A stretch of DNA of 64,000 bases from Isochrysis galbana. Lineage: Eukaryota > Haptophyta > Isochrysidales > Isochrysidaceae. The stretch is taken from positions 8,819,628-8,883,627 of the forward strand of contig CM030932.1 in assembly GCA_018136815.1 (NCBI GenBank), written 5' to 3'. A program made the position numbers and the translations under genes. Within the stretch, counting starts at the first letter, position 1. Every line of letters starts with the position of its first letter. Of this stretch, positions 20,833 to 30,539 are shown piece after piece. The notes under the pieces were generated by a model. The model was not told the origin of the DNA. It did not search any database and saw nothing but the letters and a program-made list of their open reading frames with translations.

Positions 20833-21300
20833 AGGGAGGGAGGGAGAGGGAGGGAGAAGGGGGGGGGGGAGAGAGAGAGGGAGAGGGAGGGAGGGACAGA
20901 GAGAGAGAGGAAAGTTCCCTGGAAGAGAGAGAGAAGAACAGACGAGCGAGTCGGGCAGAGGAACCAGTGCTCTCTCTCCTTGCTCTCCTACTTCTTGTGG
21001 AGAGGTACTCCTAGAGCTCTAGAGTACTGGGAAGAAGAAGGCAAGAGGAGGAGAGGAGGAGGAGACCACTTGAGAAGATCTGATCTCTCTCTCTCTGGGC
21101 GCGCGGGCGAGGAGTCGTAGTAGTGCGGCCGCGAGAAGCCGCGCTGACGGAGAGAGAGTGAAGGAAGCCAACCTCCTCCCCCGCCCCCCCCCCCTCTCTC
21201 TCTCTTCCTCTCTCTCCTCTCTTCCCCCCTCCCACCCCCACCCCGTCCTTCTCTCTCTCTCTTCTCCCGTCCTCTCTGTCTCGAGGATCAATCCATCCGT
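20560..21300. repeat. GA/GGGA-rich tract upstream of the HSP70 gene
   Basis: Almost pure purine from 20640 to 20935, including (GA) runs at 20790-20826 and GGGA repeats. It then switches to CT-rich sequence at 21190-21290. In the sense of the HSP70 gene this is a long CT tract beginning about 100 bp before the ATG. Frames through it are artefacts. Confidence 0.7.
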
Positions 21301-22022
21301 CGTGTGAGAACTCGAGTTTCTTCTACTCTACTCAAGAGCTGAACCCACGTATACAAGAGTCAGTAAACCTTGACTGCGGCCCTCCTCATCTCTCTTCTGC
21401 TGCTTCTTCCCCTCTCTCATCTCTGTTCTTCCCTATTCTACTAGTCAAGTACTCCCAAGTATAATTTTGTACTCTCTCTTTTCCTCTCTTTTCTCTCCCT
21501 CTTCTCTTCTCTCCTTTCATGGCGACGAGCGGGTCCGTCGTCTCTCTGCCTATCCCTCCCGGCTCTCTCGCGGCTGTGTCCGGGCGCGGGCCGGCGCGTG
21601 CGCTTCGGCGCGAGCACGCACCTTCCGCGCTCGACCGTCCACCGTACAGCCTCGTGGCTTCGCGTGGGCTCTCGACCTCCCTGCCCTTCCTTTCTCTCCC
21701 TCTCATTTCCTTCCCCTCCGTTTCCTTCCCCNNNNNNNNNNNNNNNNNNNNNNNNNNNNNNNNNNNNNNNNNNNNNNNNNNNNNNNNNNNNNNNNNNNNN
21801 NNNNNNNNNNNNNNNNNNNNNNNNNNNNNNNGACGAATTGTAGCCAACGGAACCGGAAAAATGCTCAAGCCCAAATCTAGTAAGATCGGAATCCACATTC
21901 TGGATATTCGACCCCAGAAAAAGACGAGGACAGTTTTGTGTGAGGCCCGAACGCCGATTTGGATGTATGGGCACCTCCCGTCGACCAAATTCAAACTACT
22001 ATCGAGCCCCGGGCAGAGGCTC
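21301..22022. other. intergenic with 100-N gap (21732-21831)
   Basis: A scaffolding gap of exactly 100 N, preceded by a CT-rich stretch. Sequence on either side shows no recognisable coding region. Confidence 0.9.
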
Positions 22023-22577
22023 TTATGCTCCACATGTTCTAGAGTTGAAGCCTTTGAAGCTCCCAGTCGGCTCGCTGCGTCGATGCAGTATGGCCTCCGC
22101 TCGGGTGACCGCGGCCGAGGACGGAACGGGCCCTGTGATCATTCTGTAGAAATCAGAGTAACTCACGCGGCCGTCCCTATCGGAATCAATCTGGGAAAAT
22201 ATGAGGCTGATTGTCGCATGCGGCAAGTGCGGTGCCACCTCGTTGACAGCATCCCGCAAGTCAGATAATCGGATGAAACCATTGCAGTGGGTATCGAGGG
22301 CACGAAATTGGCGGCGGATGACGTCATCGTGATCAAGAGCAAGAAGTCTCCCGACCATTGCTGAGCAAAAGTCTGGCAGCTCGATGCCCACAACTGGACG
22401 CTCGGACGTTGACTTGGGAAGCAAAGCCTCGAGCTCAAATGAGGAGATGTTCCAGCCAAATAGGGCAATGTGCGCAGCGCGTACTTCATGGCGTTTGAGA
22501 TGCCCTTTTTGCCCGCAGTCGTATTCCAAAAAGACGGCGGTGGCCGCGCGCAGCGCTGCCTCGGCATCCATCGCCAT
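22023..22577 (-). CDS. EF-hand protein similar to EFCAB11
   Basis: 184 aa from the first ATG of the conserved part (22577); an upstream in-frame extension to 22670 is possible but unlike the family. It is calmodulin-like, with four EF-hand positions of which three are degenerate. The last loop (residues 131-142, DSDRDGRVSYSD) has the canonical Asp/Asp/Asp/Gly spacing for one Ca2+. The C-terminal half aligns well by eye with animal EFCAB11: FRALDTHCNGFIRLSDL, then EVAPHLPHATISLIF, then the loop. EFCAB11 is a poorly characterised protein of similar length (about 160 aa). It is a single exon here, and the short C-terminal tail (after about 150) is not conserved. Confidence 0.78.
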   Translation of the reverse strand: MAMDAEAALRAATAVFLEYDCGQKGHLKRHEVRAAHIALFGWNISSFELEALLPKSTSERPVVGIELPDFCSAMVGRLLALDHDDVIRRQFRALDTHCNGFIRLSDLRDAVNEVAPHLPHATISLIFSQIDSDRDGRVSYSDFYRMITGPVPSSAAVTRAEAILHRRSEPTGSFKGFNSRTCGA

Positions 22578-22679
22578 ATGCCGACCGACGCCAGACGGTT
22601 GTCCGATTGGCGCCGACCAGGCTGAAATACAAAAATAATGGAGAGCACTCGGAACACTCCACAGGAGCACTTTATACTT

Positions 22680-23330
22680 ATGTACTCCGTACTTTTTTAT
22701 TTCTAATTTCTGAAAACCGCGAGGCTGCGAGGCTAGTACTTAAGGCTTTCCTGTTCCTACGCACCTCTTGGCCACTGGGCTGGACGTGGCGGAGCGTCCG
22801 AAGAGGAGCGTTATGTCGCGCGACCGCGGCGATCACTTCGGATACAGATCGCAACGAGATATACTTGATACTTGCGACCAAAGAATATCTTGCCGTTATT
22901 AAAATTTTAACAAATTTTTATGGGTCGCGGCGCGGCAAAGGAACGGGACTAGCGCTAACTCATGACAGGACTCCCTGCCGCGGCAAGCGCAAGCACCCTT
23001 CCCCCTTATGCCACCCTGCCACCCTGCCACCCAGCTCTTCACTAGTCGTCACTATCACTAGTCACTAGCTTTCTACCTGCGCTAGCCGGAGCGCCCCTCC
23101 CTCCACACTCAGACAGCCCCCTACGCCAGGATCTGGTTCTGGTCTCGCAGGCAAGGGGCCCTAATGGGAGGGAGAGGAGCAACTCCTCAGAGAGGAGCTG
23201 TGGGGAAGGAGATGTGAGATGTCTGAGTGGGGGCGCTATCGCTATACCCTTGCGCTAGACATGGACAGCGACGCCGCCTCAGGACATGTCTTCCCTCTTA
23301 GGTCGTTTGCCTTCATTTGGTACCCCTCGT
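22680..23330. other. intergenic, no gene recognised
   Basis: Upstream of the EF-hand gene. It holds an A/T-rich patch near 22885-22925 and short repeats (CACCCTGCC; CACTAGTC near 23040-23065). No coding signature. Confidence 0.4.
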
Positions 23331-23338
23331 TTCCAAAT

Positions 23339-23415
23339 ACGCGATGCGGGTCGTCCCCCTCGCACCGCTCCCTCTTGGTATAAATTCGGGCTTGGACAGG
23401 TAGGCACCTCTTGGT
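23339..23415. repeat. 75-bp direct repeat, copy 1, with TATAAATT
   Basis: CGCGATGCGGGTCGTCCCCC, CTCGCACCGCTCCCT, TATAAATTCGGGCT and ACAGGTAGGC occur in the same order and spacing at 24012-24091. The two copies are about 672 bp apart in the same orientation and bracket the Cys-rich ORF at 23685-23935. The TATAAATT could be a TATA box (plus-strand sense), but that is only inference. Confidence 0.7.
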
Positions 23416-23684
23416 AAAGGAGAGAGGAGAGACAAGCAAGGTGCAAGGTCTCTATGTGACATTATGAGCATGAAAGGAAAAAAGCTTTATTTTGTGTGAC
23501 ATGCAGGCCCCGCCCACCAAGAGGTGGTGCGTGAGCACCTTTCACTTTGTTCCGTGATGACCAATCAGTCATCGTATCTGCATGTACCACGACGACACGT
23601 GTATTCACCACAGCACTCTGAGTTATTTTGGCACACCGACCCTGGACCCTGGCTCGCGGCATGGCGTGTCACACACTCCGATCG

Positions 23685-23960
23685 TCATTGCTCATTGCAC
23701 TCAAGTCCTTCACAGCACTCGTCGCCATAACTGCACCCCCCCCTTTTCTCGATATACGGTGGGACCGTACGGCACTTTTGGTCGGAACACACGAGATCGT
23801 GACAGCAGTCTCCATCGTTTGCACACTCTCCATCCACATCCTTACATCTGTCTGGCTGCTTCTTCGTGAGTACCAACACCACGACGGTGAGGACGACCAT
23901 GGTGACGACGGCCACCGCGAGGGCAATCAAAAGTCGTTTAGATGTTAGATGGCATATTTA
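23685..23960 (-). CDS. small Cys-rich secreted or membrane-anchored protein
   Basis: The minus-strand frame starts with a strongly hydrophobic segment (LIALAVAVVTMVVLTVVVLV), a signal peptide or anchor, then two Cys motifs. The first is C-x6-C-x5-CC-x4-C-x4-C (ends QKC), the second C-x5-CC-x4-C before the stop at 23685. The C...CC...C...C spacing is that of knottin- or Dickkopf-like disulfide folds, so the second unit looks one or two Cys short. The frame is open back to TAA at 23958-23960 but has no ATG before the hydrophobic core, so the true start is probably in an upstream exon. It is a fold-level resemblance only; no function or target can be assigned. Confidence 0.5.
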
Positions 23961-24011
23961 CCCGTACGTTCCTTTTTTTTATTTAGTCCAACGTTTGGTT
24001 CGAAAAAAAAA

Positions 24012-24091
24012 CGCGATGCGCGATGCGGGTCGTACCCCTCGCACCGCTCCCTTTTAGTATAAATTCGGGCTAGAACAGGTAGGCGCCTCCT
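24012..24091. repeat. 75-bp direct repeat, copy 2
   Basis: Second copy of the repeat at 23339-23415, with the same GATGCGGGTCGT.CCCCTCGC, ACCGCTCCCT and TATAAATTCGGGCT words. It lies between the two Cys-rich ORFs, which suggests a tandemly duplicated unit of ORF plus repeat. Confidence 0.7.
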
Positions 24092-24136
24092 TGGGTCGGC
24101 GATCGGCGAAGGATGCATGTGGTCGTGGGAAAGTAA

Positions 24137-24335
24137 TTAATCAATTACGTGATACGAGTGCAGTGTCCCATAAGGCAAACCATCGGCACTACACAAGTAC
24201 AATTCATATCCGTCATCTGCACCCGACAGTTCCTTCGGAACTTCACCAACGAAGCAGTGGAGGCGGAAGTGTTCGGAGTGGTATCCTGCCCCACAGTGTG
24301 GAACGCTGCCGCACCAGTACATTGCATCCTGTGCG
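24137..24335 (-). CDS. possible exon of a second Cys-rich secreted protein
   Basis: About 62 codons open on the minus strand, with a possible acceptor (CCCGCACAG) just before ATG-CA-ATG at 24328. Four Cys lie in spacing C-x5-C-x12-C-x20-C with several Gly, Tyr and His (WCGSVPHCGAGYHSEHF). The stop is at 24137. It lies just upstream, same strand, of the other Cys-rich ORF. Recognition is weak, and no domain name can be given. Confidence 0.3.
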
Positions 24336-24479
24336 GGAGGAGAGAGGAGGAGCGGGGTGTGGGGGAGACACGCTCAAAAGATAGAAACGCGCTACGGGAG
24401 AGGGGAAGGGGGCAGGACGCGGGAAAGTGGGCACGCTCTAAGGGTAGAGCGTGCGTCGTGGTGCGGTTCCCTTTATCCA

Positions 24480-24765
24480 CGACACCCCCAATAGCAATAG
24501 CTATTGGCGCCCGTCGTTTCCCCCCCAATAGCTATCGGGGGCCGCCTTTCGCCCCCGACCCCCGATAGCTATTGGCTATTGGGGGCCGACCTTAAAACGG
24601 GATAGCTCCCCGGGGGACGTAAAATCTCCCAATAGCTCTCGGGGGATTTTCCCGGTCCCCCGGTAGCTCTCGGTGGGGCTGTTGGCGATCGGGAGAAAAT
24701 TTCCCCCCGATAGCTCCTGGGGGCCCCCGAGAGCTCCTGGGGGGCGTTGGCTCCTGGGGGGTAAC
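24480..24765. repeat. array of AGCT-centred palindromes
   Basis: Around ten degenerate copies of CCCCCRATAGCTATYGGGGG lie in under 300 bp, variously oriented because each is nearly self-complementary. Examples are CCAATAGCTATCGGGGG, CCCGATAGCTATTGG, CCAATAGCTCTCGGGGG, CCGATAGCTCCTGGGGG and CCGAGAGCTCCTGGGG. Every unit keeps AGCT at the centre with C-rich left and G-rich right arms. It is non-coding and could fold into a chain of hairpins. Confidence 0.75.
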
Positions 24766-25031
24766 ATATATGTAAGCCTGGCAACCATCTCATGTATGCA
24801 TGTGCATGTAGTATGTTCGCCCCATGAATACTCCCGGTATGATTTGGGGCATACAATTCTGTTAGAGTAAAGTCGAAATCACCTATAAAGTTCTAAGGTC
24901 TAAGGTGCCGAACGGATGGTGTGATTGATCCACAGATGCGTGTGTGTCGTCAACAGTATGTCCCGCGCGGTTTCATCATCTTACGTCCATCAATCAAGCG
25001 GCCCCCGCCTTCCGGCCGACCGAGAGCTGCG

Positions 25032-25621
25032 ATGCTCCTCCACAAGCTCGTGCCATTGCTGTGCCTCGCTGCGAGTGCGCAGGCGCTTATGCCGAACACC
25101 CGCCTCGTCGGAGTCCCCGCAATTACCCCACGGGCCGGGCCTGTCGTCATGAACTCCAACCCAATCGTGGAGTTCTTTGAAAAGATGATTCCGCAGGCAC
25201 GCTACACGCTACTTGCCCGAGGAGCAAGCATTTCGCCTTGCCGTATAAATCAGCAATGCCCCTCGCGCTGTTCTGCAGATGAGGCGTAAGCCGTCCATTG
25301 AAGAGGCAATCGCTCTCTGCCGCGATCCCGAGTCGTCAGGGTGCGACGTGGACATGCTTGAAATGGTGAGTTCAGCCTTTCTTTGCGTCATGTAGAAATG
25401 CAGTCACCTAAATCTTTGCATCTCTGTAGATTCCGAAGCATCGGCTCGACCTCGAACGTCAAGCTGCTGCGCGAATGGGCCATCCTCAACCAACTTGGAG
25501 TGAAGGTAAGCGAAAATTGTGATCCTTACTCACGTACAACATGGCAACATAAATGACAGGCTGCACCCTTTCATGTTGTTCATCGACAGACATTGATGAC
25601 GCGGTCGTGAAGACGGACTGA
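25032..25621 (+). CDS. small probable plastid-targeted protein, four exons
   Basis: Exons 25032-25196, 25279-25365, 25430-25505 and 25590-25621 join in phase to 119 aa. The last two introns are GTGAGT...GTAG and GTAAGC...ACAG. The first would be GC-AG (CCGCAG|GCACGC...CTGCAG). Residues 1-18 form a signal peptide ending in ASAQA, followed by a Pro/Arg/Thr-rich segment without acidic residues: the two-part leader used for secondary plastids. The mature part is hydrophilic, beginning SNPIVEFFEKM, with a KPSIEEAIALCRDPESSGCD motif and an acidic end (DIDDAVVKTD). I do not recognise the family. The phase agreement of three junctions supports the model; plastid targeting is inferred from the leader alone. 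Confidence 0.6.
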
Positions 25622-25699
25622 AGAGTCCATGGAAAGAAGTATCTCAAATGATGCAGTAGCGGCGTCGATACTTCATATTCTGAAGTGCAAAGAACCCAT

Positions 25700-25990
25700 T
25701 TCCCATCGTCCATGGGCAGTTCAAGCTGTCTAGCGCTGCCGTGGGCCTTGTTCACGCAGACACAACCACACCACGCTTGTGTGTGCACAGTGTGGTACCA
25801 TCGAGGGGACCTGTGCATGCGCCGCATCATGACAAGGCTTTATGCATTCAAAAAGTGAGCCATTTTCAATTACATTTAGACTTACACCGTTGTCGGTAGT
25901 GGGAGAGCCCAAATTTCAACCAAAAATATGTGATAAATTTCAAAATTTTTTGCCCAAATTTCAACAAATATCGAATTTCAAAAAATAATT
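25700..25990. other. intergenic with AT-rich duplicated words
   Basis: CCCAAATTTCAAC followed by an AAATAT-type word occurs twice (about 25911 and 25952) in a patch of A/T-rich sequence unlike its GC-rich surroundings. No gene recognised. Confidence 0.4.
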
Positions 25991-26195
25991 CGATGCCCTC
26001 TCCCTAGGGTTGGAGGTCACGACGCAGTGGCCCAGCGACGTGTGCTCCATAACGTCGCCTACCTCTACCTGGATGGTGACAGGCGCCTCCTCCTCGTCGC
26101 TCATGTCGATGTACTCGACGTCGTCGTTAGTCATCTTCTCGGCCTCACTCTTCTCGCAGTCACTTGATTTCGTTGTAGGTCTCGCTCATCGAATC
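25950..26195 (-). pseudogene. partial paralogue of the 12.4-kb acidic protein
   Basis: A minus-strand frame reads an acidic run (NDDVEYIDMSDEEEAP) then QVEVGDVMEHTSLGHCVV. This parallels the acidic run and GQAVLHSSLGECVV segment of the ORF at 12425-12880. It is bounded by stops, lacks the rest of the barrel and runs into A/T-rich sequence, so it looks like a remnant or a single exon. The similarity is short. Confidence 0.3.
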
Positions 26196-26912
26196 CTCCT
26201 CACAAATAGAGCGATGGCCCCCGTGCCGACGTACGTTGCAGACAGGCGCGCTGCGAACGGGTACGCTTACCTGCGCGAAAGAGAGGCTCGATGCTGAGTG
26301 AGCACGTGTGTATCATCAGACAAAGGTGGTGCGCGTGCGGATTTGTTTGATGCCGGATCGCCACAAGGCGTCGTGGCGGCGCTAGCGGTCTGCGCGGCAC
26401 GCGGCGGCGCATCCCTCAAATTCCCACCTTCGCTAGGGCGCACGCAAAGCACAAAATCACACGCCATGCTGCCGCTCACAGCCTCACAGCCACACTCCTC
26501 CTCGCCACTCTCTACTCTCGCTCCGCAGCCCCAGCCAGGCCCCAGGGGGCCGTACCTCGCATTTGGCACATTCCACGGGCCGAGCCGGCCGTACAGCTCG
26601 CCGGCCGATCGATGGGGAAGCAACACCGAGCTTTCTCTCGCGCACCTACAACGCCTCGTGCGGGCCAAGAGCAAGAGCGCCTTCGCCCAGTCAGGCACCT
26701 TTGTGATTCTAGCAGCGCAGACAGAACACTGTTGCGCAAGGCGCAAGGCGTATGCCCCCTCGCTGCTCGTCTTATACCACATCCTCCGTTATGGGGAACA
26801 GGCGGTGGGGTAAAAATAGGTTCCAGGGAGGAGGGCAGTTAGGATGAGGGGGGTAGGCAAGAGGGTTGGAGATGGGTGCCCTGCATGTAGAGGCTATACC
26901 CTCTTTATGGGG
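26196..26912. other. unrecognised region
   Basis: A 171-codon plus-strand frame (26298-26813) and an equally long minus-strand frame overlap. Neither has a recognisable domain or compelling composition. Not called. Confidence 0.25.
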
Positions 26913-27817
26913 GTATTTGTCAAGAAGCAATAATAAATAATTAATGTTATATCCTAGCCAACCCCACTAGCTAATTGGACACAACTTTTCCGTCCCGGAA
27001 TCCCGCCATGCCTGACGAGCCAGGTGTCCGAGTGCTACCGGGGGGAGGGGGCACCGCCCCCTCCCCCCGATATTCGTCCTCCCCCCAGTGCACGCACCGA
27101 CCCCGCGCACCCCAGCTCGTCCTCTCCTCGAGTCCACGCTGGGGGAAAACCCCTTTCGGGTAAAAACAACGCAGGGGGGGGGGGCACTCATGAATAGGAG
27201 CCCAGAAACACTAATCTCTCCTCGCAAGAGCGAGTGGCCGCGGCGAGCCGCGGCCCTTCCCTCCTGGTTCTGGCGCCCCCGTCTTCTCTTACCCAAACGG
27301 GGCGAGAAGACACGTTTCTGCCGGAGGGGGGAGCTGCCACTCCCCCCTCCCCTCCCTCTTCCCTTTTCCTCCTCTCTTCCCTGCGGCGGGGGCCCATGGC
27401 GCGCGCCTGCGGCCCCTCTTCAGGTCCCCAGGAGGCCAGCAGGGGCCTGGGAGCGCAGCTCAGGGGGCAGGTGAGGCTGGGGCATGGCCCTGGCCCCTCC
27501 TGCCTCTCCATCGCTGGCTCTCGAGCCCCTGCCAGTCGACTGGAGCTGGCTGGGGGGTCCTGATCAGGGGGGCCCAGGGGGAGGAGGGGCTGGTCAGAGG
27601 GATGGGCTGGCCACGACAGGCCAGGGCGGGCGAATCAGGCGTGCCTGTGGGGAGAGGGATGGGTCAGCATGGCAGTGTGCTCCTGGCAAGCCATCAGGCA
27701 TGCCAGGAGAGTGGGTGGTTCCTCCCCCATGGCGGGGGAGGAGTGGAGAGAGGGGGGGGCTCGTGCCCCGCCATGGGTGAACTAAGTATAAACTTAGTTG
27801 TATTTGTCAAGAAGCAA
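26913..27817 (-). mobile_element. complete stem-loop retroposon (subfamily B), with 18-bp target duplication
   Basis: The element is 26931-27799 (869 bp), flanked by GTATTTGTCAAGAAGCAA at 26913-26930 and 27800-27817. Read on the minus strand it starts with the stem-loop AACTAAGTTTATACTTAGTT, then CACCCATGGCGGGGC and CCCCCCCTCTCTCCAC. It ends with a TTAATTATTTATTA tail at the left edge. Long direct repeats at the ends and a simple 3' tail are marks of LINE-type target-primed insertion. No open frame has a recognisable product, so it is non-autonomous. A second copy is at 46865-48741. Confidence 0.8.
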
Positions 27818-28374
27818 CAACCGCAAACCTAAGGTCGGCCAACCTTTCGCCTCTCGCTTGCTTAGCGCTTAGCGAGGCTCCGCAATCGCGTCGCAACGGC
27901 TTAGGTTAGGCGTCGACCTCGCGTTGCCGCAGGATGCCCAGGAGGTCAGCGTCGGTGAGAAAGAGAAAGGCGACCATCGCACGCGCGCGCCGGCACTTTT
28001 TACAGCGTAATATTATTGCCTTCTCTCAAACGGACACCTCACACCTCAAATGACATAACGACGTCATCTAGCCACGGCGCCACCAGCACAGCCGCCACTC
28101 CACGGCCTACCACAACGTTGTTGATGATACTCTCCACGCTTATGGAGTGGTGTTATTGCGATTCACCCGACGGGAGAGCGCGATGCCACTCGCAAGCCTT
28201 CCTACGTCCCCACCCGATGCGAGAAGGTGAATGGGATCCCCATCCGATGTCGAGAGGTCAACGGGGTCTCGTGTTTGAGGGCGAGCGGCGCTTGACAAAC
28301 AAGCAAGCCGCATGTACAGCTGTGCAAGTATGACCAAGACCTCTCGCTCGCGCGTTGCTCGCTAGCAATGCAAT
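27818..28374. other. intergenic, no gene recognised
   Basis: Sequence between the retroposon and the SAM-domain gene end. It contains nothing recognisable apart from a GATGCGAGAAGGTGAATGGG / GATGTCGAGAGGTCAACGGG-like imperfect duplication near 28216-28262. Confidence 0.4.
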
Positions 28375-29968
28375 TCAGCGAGTCAGTCCAAGCTTTGCAG
28401 CAAGATCAGGCCTCGCCTTCGCGAGTGCTAGAACCTCTTGCATGCTGAAACCCTGATTGAGCAACTGTTGCAACACTGCCTGGGACCCTGCACCACCACT
28501 TGGCGAGCCATATCCTGAAGTGCTGCCAGAGCCTGCTGCGCCGTAACCCGAGCTGCCATATCGCGCGCCACTGCCTGCCTGTGCATAACCTCCCCGCGCA
28601 GCAGCCTGTGCTGCAGCGGCAGACGCAGCGCCACCGTCGCCAAGCATGCGGGTTGCGTCAACTGGAGCCTGCGGACAAAAGGAGCACTAGAGGGTTGACC
28701 AACGCCCGATCAGGACCCCGCCGTTCAAGCCCCGATTGACGTAGAAAGAAAGCCGCCGACATGTTGCGACCACGCAGGGATGCAGGGCGGGTAGAGCAAC
28801 TGATCAGGACGATTGGTCCTTGATGGCATACCTGGATTGATTGCTGCTTCTTCTTCCAAGAGGTGAGTTCCTCATACAACGACTGAAGGCAATCCACAAT
28901 GTAGAGTCGATCACCGATACGGCTGACGCCCATCTCCTTGAGCGTCTGTTCATTCAGCGAGAACATGACGTCACCCTGAATCCTGTGCCGCTGAAAAATG
29001 TCTGCCCACTCTGAGAGACCAAGCGCGTTGATCCACTTGATCACTTCCTTCACCGACCATGATACCACCTCTGACGGTAGCCCGGCTTTGTAAAGGTTCG
29101 GCAGCGTGCGTGTCGACGTCAGAGGCGTCCCGAGCGCCTTAGCCCATGAGTTCGTCGAGTCGTGCAGCTGCGTCAGCTCCTCCATAAAGTAGAGGCGGTC
29201 ACCCACCTTGCTCATTCCAAGATCTTGCAGGTGCGATTCGAGCAACAAAAAGATGACATCGCCTTGGAGGCGGTTCTCAAGGAAGCCCGGGGCGTACTCG
29301 CCCAGGCCCAGCGCGCCCAGCCAGGTACCAACGTCCTTTGCCGACCAGAGGAACACGTTCGGGGAGAGGCCAATCTCTCGCGGGCTTGGACTCTTGCGCA
29401 CTGCAGCAGTCGAGTCAGCTGCTGGCTTGCAGTTCAGATCAAACTCGTAGTAGTCTTGGTCGCCCTTCTTGACGAACCCGCGGTAGACCTTCCAGCCCCA
29501 AGCCATGGTGCCACCCGGGCACTCGCGGGCCGCGCGCTCCTTGCCGTTCGAGAGGCCAAGCCCCATGTACTCTTGCCAGACTCCCGAGCACTGCAGTTTG
29601 AAATCGTACGTGTCAACGTCTCCCCACTCCCGCCTCCCTTTTGTGACCTCGAGGCCAGTCATGTGCATCTTCATAGGGCACTCGAAGGTCTTTTCCTCCT
29701 TGAGCCCCTTGAACGTCATGCCCGACCACGCGGTCCACCGCCGGCCGCACTGGAGCTGGAAGTCGTAGGTGTCCAGGTCGTCCTTCGGATCTCGGCCGTG
29801 CCTCACCTTGAGCCCTGTGATGAAGCCGGAGGGGCAGAGCATGGTGCGCTGCTCGAGCTCACGGTCGGACTCGAAGCTCAGCCCGAGCACGCCTGTCCAG
29901 CTCGCGCCGCACCCCTCGAGCAGCGCGGCGAGACAGGCGAACAGCGCCGTGCCGCCCCTCGCCGACAT
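28375..29968 (-). CDS. secreted protein with three DTYDF-type repeats and two SAM domains
   Basis: Exons 28832-29968 and 28375-28668 join in phase 0 (ATCCAG|GTATGC ... CCGCAG|GCTCCA), giving 476 aa. A signal peptide covers 1 to about 22. Residues 25-180 hold three similar units, each with a CPxG/CPMK/CPGG turn and a (D)TYDFxLQC or YYEFDLNC end, reminiscent of dermatopontin/VMO-like beta folds. SAM 1 is about 206-268 ([19 protein letters not shown] ... [11 protein letters not shown]), SAM 2 about 302-366 ([19 protein letters not shown] ... [11 protein letters not shown]). The tail is Gly/Ser/Tyr-rich and ends with a UBA-like helix ([19 protein letters not shown]). SAM domains are normally cytosolic or nuclear, so their union with a signal peptide is odd. 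A (GA)n tract sits about 30 bp before the ATG. The function is unknown. Confidence 0.75.
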
Positions 29969-29999
29969 CTCCCACGTCGCGGAGGTGGCGCCACGAGCG

Positions 30000-30022
30000 A
30001 GCGAGAGAGAGAGGGAGAGAGA

Positions 30023-30121
<99 letters not shown>

Positions 30122-30160
30122 GGAGGGAGGGAGGGAGGGAGAGAAAGAGAGAGAGGGAGA
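30000..30160. repeat. (GA)n microsatellite at the 5' end of the SAM gene
   Basis: Nearly uninterrupted GA dinucleotides from 30020 to 30117, then GGGA repeats to about 30145. In the sense of the minus-strand gene it is a CT tract starting about 30 bp upstream of the start codon. A second (GA)n run lies at 30330-30364. Confidence 0.9.
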
Positions 30161-30326
30161 GTATGTAGGAGTATATGTATGTGTGTGTATCGGATTTCCA
30201 CCTCGCCCCCCCTTTTTCTAAATATCTTCTTCACTTTTCGAAAAACAACCTGAATCCTGCGCGTGGTGTGTGTCACTTTGTTTCCTCGATCTTCCCTTCC
30301 TCTAAAGTAATGTGAGAAAGAGACAA

Positions 30327-30366
<40 letters not shown>

Positions 30367-30539
30367 CACGTTCTCTTCTATCTGTCTTCTCCTCCTGTTC
30401 GGTCGCTTGTCGCTTGTCGTGTCCATCTCTTCCACTGTGGCAACCTCCCCCCGCCGGTATACTCACAACGCCACTGTGGCGACCTCCCCCCGCCGGTATG
30501 CCACTCTACAAATCCGCACCACCAACCACGACAAGTAGC

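Noticed and set aside
23339-24091. The two 75-bp direct repeats as LTRs of a small retrotransposon
   Set aside because: Too short, no TG...CA ends, no primer-binding site or polypurine tract, and the DNA between them encodes a Cys-rich peptide rather than gag or pol.
29162-30253. 363-codon plus-strand ORF
   Set aside because: Antisense shadow of the SAM-domain gene followed by translation of the GA microsatellite.
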